Source: Vibrio caribbeanicus ATCC BAA-2122
Lineage (GTDB): Bacteria > Pseudomonadota > Gammaproteobacteria > Enterobacterales > Vibrionaceae
Assembly: GCF_000165125.1 (NCBI RefSeq)
Contig: NZ_AEIU01000112.1
Coordinates: 1-64,000, forward strand
Direction: 5' to 3'
DNA: 64,000 nt
The notes beneath the pieces are model-generated. The model saw nothing but the letters and a program-made list of their open reading frames with translations, was not told the DNA's origin and did not search any database. Every line of letters begins with the position of its first letter. The stretch's first letter is position 1. Position numbers and translations under genes: made by a program. This document shows, one piece after another, positions 25,561-33,796 of this stretch.

Positions 25561-25619
25561 ATTGGACAATCATTGTTTTCTGATTTCGATTAAGCCAAGC
25601 AAATTCGCATTAGATTTTT
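25561..25619. repeat. Dispersed repeat, copy 1
   Basis: About 58 bases similar to 26583-26640, with an identical core TTAAGCCAAGCAAATTCGCA. It lies just beyond the 3' end of the degraded minus-strand gene at 25648-25931. Confidence 0.6.
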
Positions 25620-25647
25620 GAGGGAAAACCATTTTGAGGGCTGATAA

Positions 25648-25931
25648 TCAGTTAAGAAAAGTGTCCAGCTGCAGTTGACCAGAACAACAATCCATAAAGC
25701 ACACACTGTATGACTCATCTAAATATCCACGCAGTGCCATCGGCCAATCGATATAAATACCGCTTCTCCCAGGGTTAATATCATTTCAATCGGTGCTACG
25801 TTTTTCATTTTTGGCAAGAGGGTATAACCTGTCTCACGCTTCCATGTTAAGTAATTTAATGCTTTATTGCCATGGGTCAGCAGTAATTTATCTCCATTAG
25901 ATGCCAAAAATCCACAAGCTGACTGCCGATT
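25648..25931 (-). pseudogene. Frameshifted remnant of an unrecognised protein gene
   Basis: Two overlapping minus-strand frames both look coding. The upstream one reads ..SACGFLASNGDKLLLTHGNK.. to ..KNVAPIE near 25785, and the downstream one continues in another frame as NPGRSGIYIDWPMALRGYLD.. to a TGA at 25648. Joining them at about 25785 gives a coherent C-terminal part of about 90 residues. The upstream frame has a stop at 25932-25934 just before an A8 run (25934-25941), so the 5' part is missing or shifted again. I do not recognise the family. Confidence 0.4.
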
Positions 25932-25963
25932 TTAAAAAAAACATCCATATTACCAAATTATAA

Positions 25964-26242
25964 CTAATATCTTAAAGCTTTAACAAATATTGCAACAAAC
26001 ATGAAAACTGACAAATATAACGACACGAAAAAAACCAAAAAATAACGGCCATGTGTGAAGTGATAACCTCGGCAACGCACTATATTTAGATATCCCTTCT
26101 TCAGGCACCATAAAAAATTAGTCAATATAAATAGAAACATTAAGAATGCAACAATAAAAAGAGTTCCACCTTCATACCTAATGGTGCGAATATACGTAGT
26201 TAATTTAATGTAAATAGATCTTCTACTCGTAAGAAACGACAA
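25964..26242 (-). CDS. Possible small two-helix membrane protein
   Basis: A 92-codon frame with two hydrophobic segments (about 28-46 and 66-88) separated by a basic loop (RCRGYHFTHGR), which is the charge pattern of a real inner-membrane protein. The frame starts only with TTG and no good ribosome-binding site is visible, so it may be a fragment. No family recognised. It lies alone in AT-rich DNA inside the putative island. Confidence 0.35.
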   Translation of the reverse strand: MSFLTSRRSIYIKLTTYIRTIRYEGGTLFIVAFLMFLFILTNFLWCLKKGYLNIVRCRGYHFTHGRYFLVFFVSLYLSVFMFVAIFVKALRY

Positions 26243-26582
26243 CTATCTCCCACCCAAAATTTCTGAAAGCTATAAAGGTATGGCAAAATAGATAAATAAT
26301 TGCAAGAAATATCCTATCTCAATAACGAAATATTTTTTTCTATTTTCAAGAAATATACTTTTTAATAACAGATGCTGTTTTATTGAAAAGCCTGAAAATC
26401 ATAACCTAAATCATAATTTCAGTGAAAGGACATACCACTTAAATCAAAGCTAGCTCCGAGCCCAGCATATCCTCAAAGTGAACATTGTCAGAGGATTTAG
26501 TATTGCAACGCCATTTGTACACAGATGTATTTCTGGACACAAACGTCATAGCGATAACTACCCTTGCAACGTCTCTGTCTTT
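26243..26582. other. AT-rich non-coding stretch
   Basis: No gene, hairpin or recognisable element seen. The sequence is AT-rich at the left and ordinary at the right, ending at the second dispersed repeat. Confidence 0.4.
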
Positions 26583-26640
26583 TTGGACAATTATTGGCTT
26601 CGGACATCAATTAAGCCAAGCAAATTCGCATAAGATTTGT
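26583..26640. repeat. Dispersed repeat, copy 2
   Basis: Partner of 25561-25619, with the same TTAAGCCAAGCAAATTCGCA core and upstream TTGGACAAT. It lies 78 bases after the 3' end of the coiled-coil protein gene. The two copies bracket about 1 kb. Confidence 0.6.
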
Positions 26641-26717
26641 AAAGTAGACAAAGTATAGATTCTTCAAGATAGGCAGCACCAGTACTACCTATCAATGTCA
26701 TAAGTGGTATATTTAGC

Positions 26718-27317
26718 TTACCACTCTTCTTTTTTCTTGATGTCTACATTGTATGTGTCTGGATTTTTGGCTTTTTCAACCAAGGCATCTCCTACTTTAG
26801 ATTTTAGAATAGCATCGCTTTCAGCATTTTTCCTTGAGACATCGGCTAAAGATTGAATTACGTCAGTCTTCGCTCTTTGCATTTCAACTTGAGCAGTAGC
26901 TTTTTGAACCTCATTTTCAGCAAAAGCATCTGCTTTAGTAATTCTTGCATTAGACATAGCTTTTCTTTCAGCCAGTTCCATACGCATTTCGTCAAGTTGT
27001 AGTTGCCTCATTTCATCTTCAAATGCTTGTTCTCTATATTTATCAGATAAGCGTTCGCTTTTAATATCAGCTTCTCTCTGAGCTGCTATCTGAGCTTTCT
27101 TGGCTCTGTTTTTTTCAACTATGGCACGCTGCCTTTCTTCAGCTTCACGCTTTACTCTTTCGGCCTCAAGAGCCGCAAGTCTTTTAGCTTCTTTTGCTTC
27201 CTGAATTTTTTTAACTTCAGCCTTTTCGGCTTTATGAATTGCAGATAGCTGTTCTTCTAAGTTAGCCTTAGCATTAAATGACAGCATCACTAATGCAATA
27301 ATCATCAATTTCTTCAT
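26718..27317 (-). CDS. Periplasmic coiled-coil protein (DUF5384-like)
   Basis: A 199-residue protein with a signal peptide (MKKLMIIALVMLSFNAKA) and then an almost continuous, strongly charged helix from about 20 to 190, rich in Glu, Lys, Arg and Ala in heptad-like spacing. It fits the DUF5384 description of small secreted coiled coils. The function is unknown. GAGGC precedes the ATG. It is 12 bases downstream of the glycine-zipper lipoprotein gene and probably in one operon with it. Together they look like an envelope-structure pair. Confidence 0.75.
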   Translation of the reverse strand: MKKLMIIALVMLSFNAKANLEEQLSAIHKAEKAEVKKIQEAKEAKRLAALEAERVKREAEERQRAIVEKNRAKKAQIAAQREADIKSERLSDKYREQAFEDEMRQLQLDEMRMELAERKAMSNARITKADAFAENEVQKATAQVEMQRAKTDVIQSLADVSRKNAESDAILKSKVGDALVEKAKNPDTYNVDIKKKEEW

Positions 27318-27329
27318 TGAGTAAGCCTC

Positions 27330-27899
27330 TTATGATTTTACTGGTTCAGGGCACGTTGAGTTTGGTTGGATTCTGGTATTCCCCTTTACTGTAGTAACAA
27401 GTAAAGCTATACCATTTTTGTATTCACAAGACTTACCCACTTGTGCCGAAATAAATGTCTTATCATGCTTGACGTATTCAAGCACTTTTTTACCATCTTT
27501 TACATCAGCTACCTGTTCTATAACTTCTTGTCGATAAGTAAGTTGAACACCATCTATCATAGTTGTATTTTCAACAGTAGAACCTATAGCTACACCAGCC
27601 ACACCTCCTGCTATTCCTCCGACTTCCGAGCCATATTCAGAATTAGATTGGTTTCCCAAAACACCGCCAGTAATTGCTCCAATCAATCCGCCAGCAACTT
27701 GAGCATTTTTCACATTTTCAGAGTTATCTACAGCTACTTTAGCTGGAAGAATCGCAATAATGTTAACCGTTTTAGCTTCAATAGATGTGTTAACTTGCTC
27801 TGCTGTATAAGTATCTGCCCTATGATCTTCTCCCGTTGCTGCACAACCACTTAATATGACTGCTGTCGCCCCAGATAATGCAAATAGTAATTTTTTCAT
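27330..27899 (-). CDS. Glycine-zipper outer-membrane lipoprotein (SlyB/Pcp-like)
   Basis: A 189-residue lipoprotein. The start at 27899 gives a signal peptide with lipobox ILSGC (Cys at about 19). Residues about 68-110 hold the glycine-zipper 2TM segment (AGGLIGAITGGVLGN .. GSEVGGIAGGVAGVAIG). A beta-rich tail with two cysteines follows. Family members sit in the outer membrane and affect envelope integrity, but none has a defined reaction. The region around the start codon and promoter is tandemly duplicated upstream (27986-28080), with the second start codon mutated to ATA. Confidence 0.8.
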   Translation of the reverse strand: MKKLLFALSGATAVILSGCAATGEDHRADTYTAEQVNTSIEAKTVNIIAILPAKVAVDNSENVKNAQVAGGLIGAITGGVLGNQSNSEYGSEVGGIAGGVAGVAIGSTVENTTMIDGVQLTYRQEVIEQVADVKDGKKVLEYVKHDKTFISAQVGKSCEYKNGIALLVTTVKGNTRIQPNSTCPEPVKS

Positions 27900-28080
27900 T
27901 TTTAGTCTCTTGTTTATATTTAGAACAGGTCTATATTTTTTGAAATTAAATAATACACCCAATGAAAAAATAATTAAATAATACTAATAGTAATTTTTTA
28001 TTTTTATTCTCTTGTTTATATTTAGAACAGGTCTATATTTTTTGAAATCAAATAATACACCCAATGAAAAAATAATTAAA
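27883..28080. repeat. Tandem duplication of the lipoprotein 5' region
   Basis: 27883-27978 and 27986-28080 are near-identical copies about 102-103 bases apart, differing at a handful of positions. The unit covers the first codons, ribosome-binding region and upstream AT-rich leader. In the outer copy the start codon has lost a base. Confidence 0.85.
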
Positions 28081-28534
28081 AACCTTATTTTCCACAACAG
28101 TTGAGATAGGAATAGAATTGATCATTTCAAGCTTTCATCAATCTTTGGCATACCCTCCTAACGTGATGAAAAGCAGCTGGCGGTCGGATTGTGCACACGA
28201 GCAATAGTTAAGTACGGCAAAATTGCACCTGTACACGGTTGTATTTACTGTAGTTGAGCTTACAGGGCCATTGTCAGTCATTCTGTTTCACATGGCATTA
28301 GGCAGATGTACTTTCATCATGTCACGATTGTGGATATACCAACATAGCTGCTACCCTCCCATAAATTTTTCTAATGCAAAATCGCTAACTTCAGATCGTA
28401 TTAGAGTAAATAATCTAGCTAATTTTGGGACAAAAGTTACTTAGACCGACTGGCTTTAAAAACTAAAAACTACTCCGCATTGAGTCATGCTTTTTTAATA
28501 CTTTTCTGCAGAGGAGTATTGATATAATGAGAAA
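28081..28534. other. Non-coding stretch
   Basis: About 450 bases with no convincing gene. A 73-codon plus-strand frame at 28223-28444 lacks an ATG, a ribosome-binding site and coding-like composition. Confidence 0.4.
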
Positions 28535-28816
28535 ATGAATGATATAGAATATTTAAACTGGCTGATTGTAGATACAGCCACAAACTACCCAGCTCTCAAA
28601 TGGTTTATGGGCTGCATTACTGACTCTCTAAATGAGCTTAATGCTGAAGATATTCTTTATTGCTACGCTAACGAATGTACTGATTGGGATATATTAAAGT
28701 ATTGCGCCTATCAAAGTGAGCAATTGAATATTGAACACACAACGCCTTTCGTTAAAGAAATAATTAAGGACACACACCGTTTCAGAGTTCTGCTTGCATG
28801 CCGTGATTTAATTTAA
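28535..28816 (+). CDS. Small hypothetical protein
   Basis: A 93-residue acidic soluble protein beginning MNDIEYLNWLIVDTA, with four cysteines (about 27, 43, 48 and 57 in the middle). GAGGAG lies about 20 bases upstream, which is far for a ribosome-binding site. The amino-acid content looks like a folded helical protein. I recognise no family. It is alone on the plus strand inside the putative island and converges on a lipoprotein gene. Small acidic proteins of this size are sometimes immunity or inhibitor proteins, but nothing here shows that. Confidence 0.55.
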   Translation: MNDIEYLNWLIVDTATNYPALKWFMGCITDSLNELNAEDILYCYANECTDWDILKYCAYQSEQLNIEHTTPFVKEIIKDTHRFRVLLACRDLI

Positions 28817-28825
28817 ATACCAAGA

Positions 28826-28842
28826 GGGGCGCATGGCGCCCT
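28826..28842. terminator. Short GC hairpin between convergent genes
   Basis: GGGCGC-ATG-GCGCCC, six perfect base pairs with a three-base loop, between the two stop codons. No T-run on either side. Confidence 0.4.
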
Positions 28843-28848
28843 AACCCA

Positions 28849-29286
28849 CTAATTTAAGAAGTTAAGCTCTTTAGAAACATTGACAAGGTTGAACGCCACA
28901 ACATTGCTCGATAGCTTTTTAAGTTGGTCAGTATCAATGTCTTTAATAAACTTAGTGTCCGGCTTTTCAAAAGCCCCTAGCCCTTTGAAAAATTTAATCA
29001 GGGTTTTGTTGTTGCTTTGAGTTAAAGAGGCCATTAGTGCATCAGACTCTTGCTTGGAGCATCCAAAGAGTTTTTCTTGGTAGAGGTAGAATACTACACC
29101 TCTTTTTTGCTCTACCGGCAAAGAGTCGAACCAAGCATCCTTCGGAAAACTTGCTTTACTTTCATTGAACACAGCAACACACTGTTCCGTTTTAGCTACC
29201 CAGTCAGTTATCGTTACTTCTGAATCCGCTTGAGCAGCACATCCGGTTAATAAGGCGATAGACGCCAAAAATTTAAGAAGGCGCAT
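28849..29286 (-). CDS. Small putative lipoprotein
   Basis: A 145-residue protein with a lipoprotein signal (lipobox LLTGC, Cys16). The mature part is mostly helical with two more cysteines at about 36 and 75 and ends in LNFLN. No family recognised. A GC hairpin follows it. It lies just inside the right-hand repeat of the putative island, 105 bases from ycgN on the same strand. Confidence 0.6.
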   Translation of the reverse strand: MRLLKFLASIALLTGCAAQADSEVTITDWVAKTEQCVAVFNESKASFPKDAWFDSLPVEQKRGVVFYLYQEKLFGCSKQESDALMASLTQSNNKTLIKFFKGLGAFEKPDTKFIKDIDTDQLKKLSSNVVAFNLVNVSKELNFLN

Positions 29287-29381
29287 TGATCACACTCCCC
29301 CAAAACCTACTTTCTTTTCCTGACGTTTCTATTGCCATCTGTATGAGCTGCTATTCAGTTTCACCATCGGATAAGGAAAGT

Positions 29382-29426
29382 CTTGCTTTGCCTAGTTTCG
29401 ATTAGGATGGTTTAAAATGTGGTCTT
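29382..29426 (-). repeat. ycgN 3' end, right flank of the putative island
   Basis: Covers the last ten codons and stop of ycgN plus ten bases beyond. Partner of 25415-25459. Confidence 0.65.
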
Positions 29427-29829
29427 CCCAATCGATCACATCAATTTCATACACCACTTTATTGCGAACGCTTTCGCCAGCTTTATGCATGGCGGATTTT
29501 GAACCCGTTAACAAGGGATGCCATTCAGGAAGGGGCTGATCCTCGGCAAGTAATCGATAGGCGCAGGTGTGGGGTAGCCAAGTAAAGTCATCAATATCAT
29601 CACGGGTTAGCTTAGTGCACTCTTCACCTGAAGAGAAACGATTAGGGTAGTCTTTACAAGAGCAGGTCTTACTGTTGAGCCAACTGCAAGCAACATTGGT
29701 GTAATAGATCTCTTCAGTGTCTTCATCCATCAGTTTGTGTAGGCAGCATTTTCCACAGCCGTCACAGAGCGATTCCCACTCTTGCTCGGTCATATCTTCT
29801 AATGCTTTTTCTTGCCAAAACTGTGTCAT
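29392..29829 (-). CDS. ycgN: YcgN-family cysteine-cluster protein (UPF0260)
   Basis: A 145-residue cytoplasmic protein. The N-terminal [15 protein letters not shown] segment (about 22-36) and the later [18 protein letters not shown] and TKL segments form the CxxCxxCC-type zinc/iron-chelating cysteine cluster of the UPF0260 family. The length is the usual one. The function is unknown in the family. AGGGCAAG precedes the ATG. The gene's 3' end, encoding [10 protein letters not shown], has a second divergent copy 4 kb away and may be the insertion site of the 25.4-29.4 kb block. Confidence 0.85.
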   Translation of the reverse strand: MTQFWQEKALEDMTEQEWESLCDGCGKCCLHKLMDEDTEEIYYTNVACSWLNSKTCSCKDYPNRFSSGEECTKLTRDDIDDFTWLPHTCAYRLLAEDQPLPEWHPLLTGSKSAMHKAGESVRNKVVYEIDVIDWEDHILNHPNRN

Positions 29830-29960
29830 TAACTTGCCCTAATCGACGCTTTGTATAAATAAGGACGGCATTTATAGCGAGACTCTTAGCAAAGTTCAAG
29901 CCTTTCGTACAAGATAACGCTGAGTATATTGCCCTCAGCTTGAAGTTACTTGAGCCTAAT

Positions 29961-29992
29961 TAAAAAAACAAAAGACCGCCGAAGCGATCTTT
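29961..29992 (-). terminator. Terminator of the pvu operon
   Basis: AAAGACCGCCGAAGCGATCT folds as AAAGA-CGC / GCG-TCTTT with one mismatch, followed on the minus strand by TTTTGTTTTTTTA. The same 25-base sequence ends the tss operon at 45603-45627. Confidence 0.8.
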
Positions 29993-30023
29993 GATAAGCG
30001 ATATTTATGAATCATATGAGCGC

Positions 30024-30788
30024 TTAAATCGCGACACACATCGGCGTATTAGAGATAGGATCATTAAAGATTTTCGCTTTTAGGTCAAAAACCTCATCAA
30101 GCAGAGATTCGGTCAACACCTCGTCGGGTGAACCTTGTGCCACAAGTTGACCTTGCTCAAGCACAATCAAATGGTCACAGTAACGGCACGCTTGGTTAAG
30201 ATCGTGCAATACCACTACAACCGTTTTTCCTTGAGCATTCATTTGTTGCATCAAATTCATCAGCTCCACTTGATGCGACATATCAAGATAAGTTGTTGGC
30301 TCGTCCAGCATTACAACTTCGGTATCTTGCGCCATGACCATCGCAATCCAAGCTCTTTGACGCTGACCACCGGATAATGACTCAACCGATTTATCGGCAA
30401 ATTCTGACACGCCAGTTTGCTGCATGGCTTGCTCAACTATGCTCTTGTCCTCTTGCCCTAGCCTTCCCCAATGGGACAAATAAGGAGAGCGTCCATATTC
30501 AACCAGCTTTCTTACTGTTATTCCTTCTGGGCTGACTAAGATTTGCGGCAACAGTGACAATGAACGCGCTAGGCGCTTATCTCCATAACTCGACAACGGC
30601 TTGTCATTGAAGAAGATCTCACCTGCTACAGGTTTATTGATCCGAGCTAAGGTCTTCAATAAGGTTGATTTACCACAGCCATTTGGCCCTATCAACGCGG
30701 TAATTTTCCCTTGCGGTATTGAGACCGACAAGTCAGGAATGATTGTGTTTTTACCATAGGCGACTGAAAGGTTCTTGGTTTTCAGCAT
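30024..30788 (-). CDS. pvuE: Ferric vibrioferrin ABC transporter ATPase
   Basis: A 254-residue FecE-type ATPase: Walker A GPNGCGKST, signature LSGGQRQR, Walker B VVMLDEPTTYLD, and switch His in VLHDLNQA. It drives ferric vibrioferrin import through PvuC/PvuD. The ATG at 30788, with GAGGGTGG five bases upstream and two bases after the pvuD stop, is preferred over a GTG nine bases earlier. It is the last gene of psuA-pvuABCDE, followed by a good terminator. Confidence 0.92.
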   Translation of the reverse strand: MLKTKNLSVAYGKNTIIPDLSVSIPQGKITALIGPNGCGKSTLLKTLARINKPVAGEIFFNDKPLSSYGDKRLARSLSLLPQILVSPEGITVRKLVEYGRSPYLSHWGRLGQEDKSIVEQAMQQTGVSEFADKSVESLSGGQRQRAWIAMVMAQDTEVVMLDEPTTYLDMSHQVELMNLMQQMNAQGKTVVVVLHDLNQACRYCDHLIVLEQGQLVAQGSPDEVLTESLLDEVFDLKAKIFNDPISNTPMCVAI

Positions 30789-30790
30789 GA

Positions 30791-31762
30791 TTACCACCCT
30801 CGATAACGATATAGAAGAAAAATAAAATAAGGCGCTCCGATAACCGACGTAAGCACGCCTGCTGGTAATTCAATCGGCGGTTGAATGCCACGCGCCATGC
30901 CGTCGGCACATGTAACCAGTAATGCACCGACCAAAGCTGAGGCAGGGATGAGTAATTTGTGGTTATGGCCAAACAAAAGGCGCGCCAAGTGAGGAGACAA
31001 AAGGCCAACAAAGCTTATTGTGCCCGCAACGGAGACACTGATACTCGACAATAGTACCGCAGCTAATAGCGAAAGCACTTGAATTTGCCTTGGTTTGGCT
31101 CCTAGGGTAGTCGCACTCTCTTCACCCAATCCCATCACATCTAAGCGCCACGCCAACCAACATGCAAATACTATTAGCACTGACAAAGCACCCCAGATAA
31201 CTGGAACTTGCTGCCAGTTTCGTCCCCAAAGGCTACCCGTCAGCCAGACCATGGCGGTGTTGATTTCAATCGGATGAGTCACCAATAAAAAGTCAATGCC
31301 ACTGGCAAGAAAGGCGCTAACGGCAATACCAATTAACGCTAGTCTTGCAGGTGTTGGCTTCGAACGCCACGCCAGAACTGCAATCAGCCCTGCGGCAAAC
31401 ACACCGCCAAACATTGCGATTAAAGGTAGCCAGTTTAGTGATGTATTAGGAAACCAAACCAAGCTTGCGGTTGCGGCTAAACCAGCACCAGCGCTTATCC
31501 CCATAAGATCGGGAGAAGCCAGTGGATTTCGAATCACACCTTGAACTAATAAGCCCGACAGTCCCAGTCCTGCGCCAACACCAATCGCCAGTATGGTGCG
31601 AGGAAAACGATACTGATGAATAATAAAGTCATCGTTGGAAAAAGAGACCAAGAGGTGCAAAACATCGGCAGTTGAAAGAGAAGCGGCTCCCACCAACAAG
31701 CTTACAACAGCAGCCAGAGCAACCAGCCCGAATAATACTGTCAGTTTTATTTGATTCACCAT
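30791..31762 (-). CDS. pvuD: Ferric vibrioferrin permease subunit
   Basis: A 323-residue FecCD permease with about nine or ten membrane helices, the RNPLASPDLMGIS motif (after about residue 80) and the ATPase-coupling segment GTISFVGLLSPHLARLLFG. It pairs with PvuC to form the inner-membrane channel. The ATG at 31762 overlaps the pvuC stop codon by one base (TAATG). A longer frame that starts 33 bases earlier lies within pvuC. Confidence 0.92.
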   Translation of the reverse strand: MVNQIKLTVLFGLVALAAVVSLLVGAASLSTADVLHLLVSFSNDDFIIHQYRFPRTILAIGVGAGLGLSGLLVQGVIRNPLASPDLMGISAGAGLAATASLVWFPNTSLNWLPLIAMFGGVFAAGLIAVLAWRSKPTPARLALIGIAVSAFLASGIDFLLVTHPIEINTAMVWLTGSLWGRNWQQVPVIWGALSVLIVFACWLAWRLDVMGLGEESATTLGAKPRQIQVLSLLAAVLLSSISVSVAGTISFVGLLSPHLARLLFGHNHKLLIPASALVGALLVTCADGMARGIQPPIELPAGVLTSVIGAPYFIFLLYRYRGW

Positions 31763-32796
31763 TACGAACTTCTCATTGCAACAAGGATAAAACAAGGCGT
31801 GCCAATGAGCGCTGTCAGCACGCCAACGGGCGTCTCAGTTGGAAACGCAATAGCCCGTGATAATGCATCAGACCAAACAACCAAAGCAGCACCGGTCAAC
31901 GCCGAGCAAGGGATCAATACATGATAGTTATGACCGACCATAGGTCTTACCAAGTGGGGAACGAGAAGGCCAATAAAACCAATGGGGCCAGCAATAGCAA
32001 CGCAGGTTCCCGCCAATAAAACAATGGTGATGCCAGTGATAAGACGAGTCCTGCGGACATTGCTACCTAGCCCAACGGCAACGTCTTCTCCAAGCGCTAA
32101 CAAATTGAGATTACGAGCGAGCCCCATAGCTACAACCAATCCGACCAATGCTGGCAAACACAGTTGGCTCCATTGTTGCTTATCGACACTTGCCAACGAC
32201 CCCGTTAGCCAATGTAGGACACTGTAAGCCATGTCGTCGGCTAGAATAAGCGCCGCTCGGGTCAGCCCCAGCAACAGCGCGCTAATTGCAATACCAGCTA
32301 AAACCAAACGCAGAGGATGAGAGCGAGCCGAAAAAAAGCCACCGAGCATCATCACAGCAACACCACTAAGAAGCGCACCAAGTACAGCATTTACAATTGG
32401 GTTGATCTCACTGATTATCGGAACACCAATGGCGGCGAATGCCATAAAACAAGCCGCGCCAGCGTTAATGCCTAAAATCGAGGGGGATGCCAACGCATTG
32501 CGGGTTAAACCCTGCATCAATAGACCTGCAACAGCAAGGCAAGCACCAATCATGAGCCCAGCATAGGCTCTTGGCGCTCTTAACGTTTCAAGTATCTGAT
32601 GCGTCATGTTGTTTTCATCGAATGAAAACCAATAACCGATTAAATCACTCGGTGCGAGTGAAAAGTTTGACCAGCCTGTCATTGAAGCCACATAGCCTGT
32701 CAGTAACAAAGCCAAAATAGCAATCACAAAGAGTACCGCTCGCCAAGGTATTTCAGACTGAGACAGGTTTTCTTTTAGTGCCACGACTGAGCTCAT
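31762..32796 (-). CDS. pvuC: Ferric vibrioferrin permease subunit
   Basis: A 344-residue FecCD-family permease. Residues 1-22 are cytoplasmic and helices follow, with [13 protein letters not shown] and the coupling segment [19 protein letters not shown]. The ATG at 32796 overlaps the pvuB stop as ATGA, which sets the start and couples translation. It pairs with PvuD. The two permeases are separate here, unlike the fused VatB in the other uptake locus of this window. Confidence 0.92.
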   Translation of the reverse strand: MSSVVALKENLSQSEIPWRAVLFVIAILALLLTGYVASMTGWSNFSLAPSDLIGYWFSFDENNMTHQILETLRAPRAYAGLMIGACLAVAGLLMQGLTRNALASPSILGINAGAACFMAFAAIGVPIISEINPIVNAVLGALLSGVAVMMLGGFFSARSHPLRLVLAGIAISALLLGLTRAALILADDMAYSVLHWLTGSLASVDKQQWSQLCLPALVGLVVAMGLARNLNLLALGEDVAVGLGSNVRRTRLITGITIVLLAGTCVAIAGPIGFIGLLVPHLVRPMVGHNYHVLIPCSALTGAALVVWSDALSRAIAFPTETPVGVLTALIGTPCFILVAMRSS

Positions 32797-33710
32797 GACT
32801 TGCCCAAGATCTGCTCTAAATTCTGCGCTATCTTCTCGGCCGCCAACATGCCTCGATTCAAAGACCAAAGCTCCGGTGATACCTCAATAATGTGCTGCGC
32901 TTTAGCCGACGATAGTAGCTTAAATAGCGGATTCTTTTTCCATTCACCAATAACGTTCGGCTGAGAGTACGCCCCAAGCAGCAGCCAATCTGGGTTGGTT
33001 TTTAGCAGTAACTCGAAACTCGCAGGCAGATAGGCTTTTTCGGTTTTCTGTGTGATCGGGCTCGCGATACCTAACTCATTCAGAACCCCACCAGCATAAG
33101 ATTGTGGGCCATGGAGCCACATACCCTTGTCTGATACAACCGCAAACTGTACCGTCTGTTTAAGTGTGAAGTGCTGCTTATACTTGGTCATGGTTTCTTG
33201 ATGCTGTTGGATACGCTTATCCATTGCTTCTTGCTTGTTGAGTGCAATACCTATCTTGTGTGCAGACTCCAAGTTTTCATGATACGTTTCACCACGACTT
33301 TTAAGCAGTAACGTCGGCGCGATGCGGTTAAGATCTTGATAGATAGTACGATGACGCTCTGCATCGGCTATAATCAAATCCGGTTTGAGTAAAGCAATAG
33401 CTTCTAAACTTGGCTGAGAACGCATTCCAACCGATTCCCATGGCTGAACTAAGTCGCGTACCGCTTCAATCACTCTTGCTGCATTATTGTCATCGGCAAC
33501 CCCGACAGGTGATACACCCACAGCCGCTAGTGCATCCACAAAAGAAAACTCTAAAACAACAACACGTTTAGGAATGCTCTCTAACTCGAAAGTTCCTTGC
33601 TCATCTTGTACCACGCGAGTTTTTGCTGAGCTTGGGAAAGATAGGACAGCAATAGACAGCAAGAGGGCAAACCATAAGCTCATCGATAAAAACCGAGATT
33701 CGTTTTCCAT
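32793..33710 (-). CDS. pvuB: Periplasmic ferric vibrioferrin-binding protein
   Basis: A 305-residue binding protein of the FecB/FhuD type. The signal peptide runs to SFPSSA (about residue 29). Family segments are [26 protein letters not shown] and [15 protein letters not shown]. It carries ferric vibrioferrin across the periplasm. A 10-bp hairpin lies between it and pvuA upstream, so the transport genes may be expressed at a lower level than the receptor. Confidence 0.92.
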   Translation of the reverse strand: MENESRFLSMSLWFALLLSIAVLSFPSSAKTRVVQDEQGTFELESIPKRVVVLEFSFVDALAAVGVSPVGVADDNNAARVIEAVRDLVQPWESVGMRSQPSLEAIALLKPDLIIADAERHRTIYQDLNRIAPTLLLKSRGETYHENLESAHKIGIALNKQEAMDKRIQQHQETMTKYKQHFTLKQTVQFAVVSDKGMWLHGPQSYAGGVLNELGIASPITQKTEKAYLPASFELLLKTNPDWLLLGAYSQPNVIGEWKKNPLFKLLSSAKAQHIIEVSPELWSLNRGMLAAEKIAQNLEQILGKS

Positions 33711-33739
33711 GTTTTTATATTCCTAATACTAAGATCGTG

Positions 33740-33767
33740 AAAGTCGCCAAGTTGAACTGGCGACTTT
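33740..33767 (-). terminator. Intercistronic hairpin pvuA-pvuB
   Basis: AAAGTCGCCA / TGGCGACTTT, a perfect 10-bp stem with an 8-base loop, 30 bases after the pvuA stop. No long T-run. It may attenuate or protect the receptor mRNA. Confidence 0.5.
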
Positions 33768-33796
33768 GATTGTGGTTAATACCAATAAATAACCAA

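Larger units (their letters stand above)
25460..29381. mobile_element. Possible small genomic island between ycgN-end repeats
   Basis: The block between the two ycgN-end repeats is visibly more AT-rich than its flanks and holds only short hypothetical genes, a degraded gene, a tandem duplication and dispersed repeats. Outside the repeats, iutA and ycgN would be convergent neighbours. No integrase, transposase or plasmid gene is present, so if it is an island it is decayed or was moved by an enzyme elsewhere. A simple duplication-translocation is the alternative. Confidence 0.45.

Noticed and set aside
25561-26640. Integron cassette with attC ends
   Set aside because: The repeats follow gene ends but lack the paired core sites and extended symmetry of attC, and there is no integrase.
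27441-27854. 137-codon plus-strand frame opposite the glycine-zipper lipoprotein
   Set aside because: Ser/Cys/Tyr-rich composition typical of a shadow frame; the minus-strand gene has a lipobox and a family motif.
28223-28444. 73-codon plus-strand frame
   Set aside because: TTG start only, no ribosome-binding site and no coding-like composition.
32797-32868. Longer PvuC N-terminus
   Set aside because: It lies within pvuB; the ATGA junction at 32796 is the natural start.
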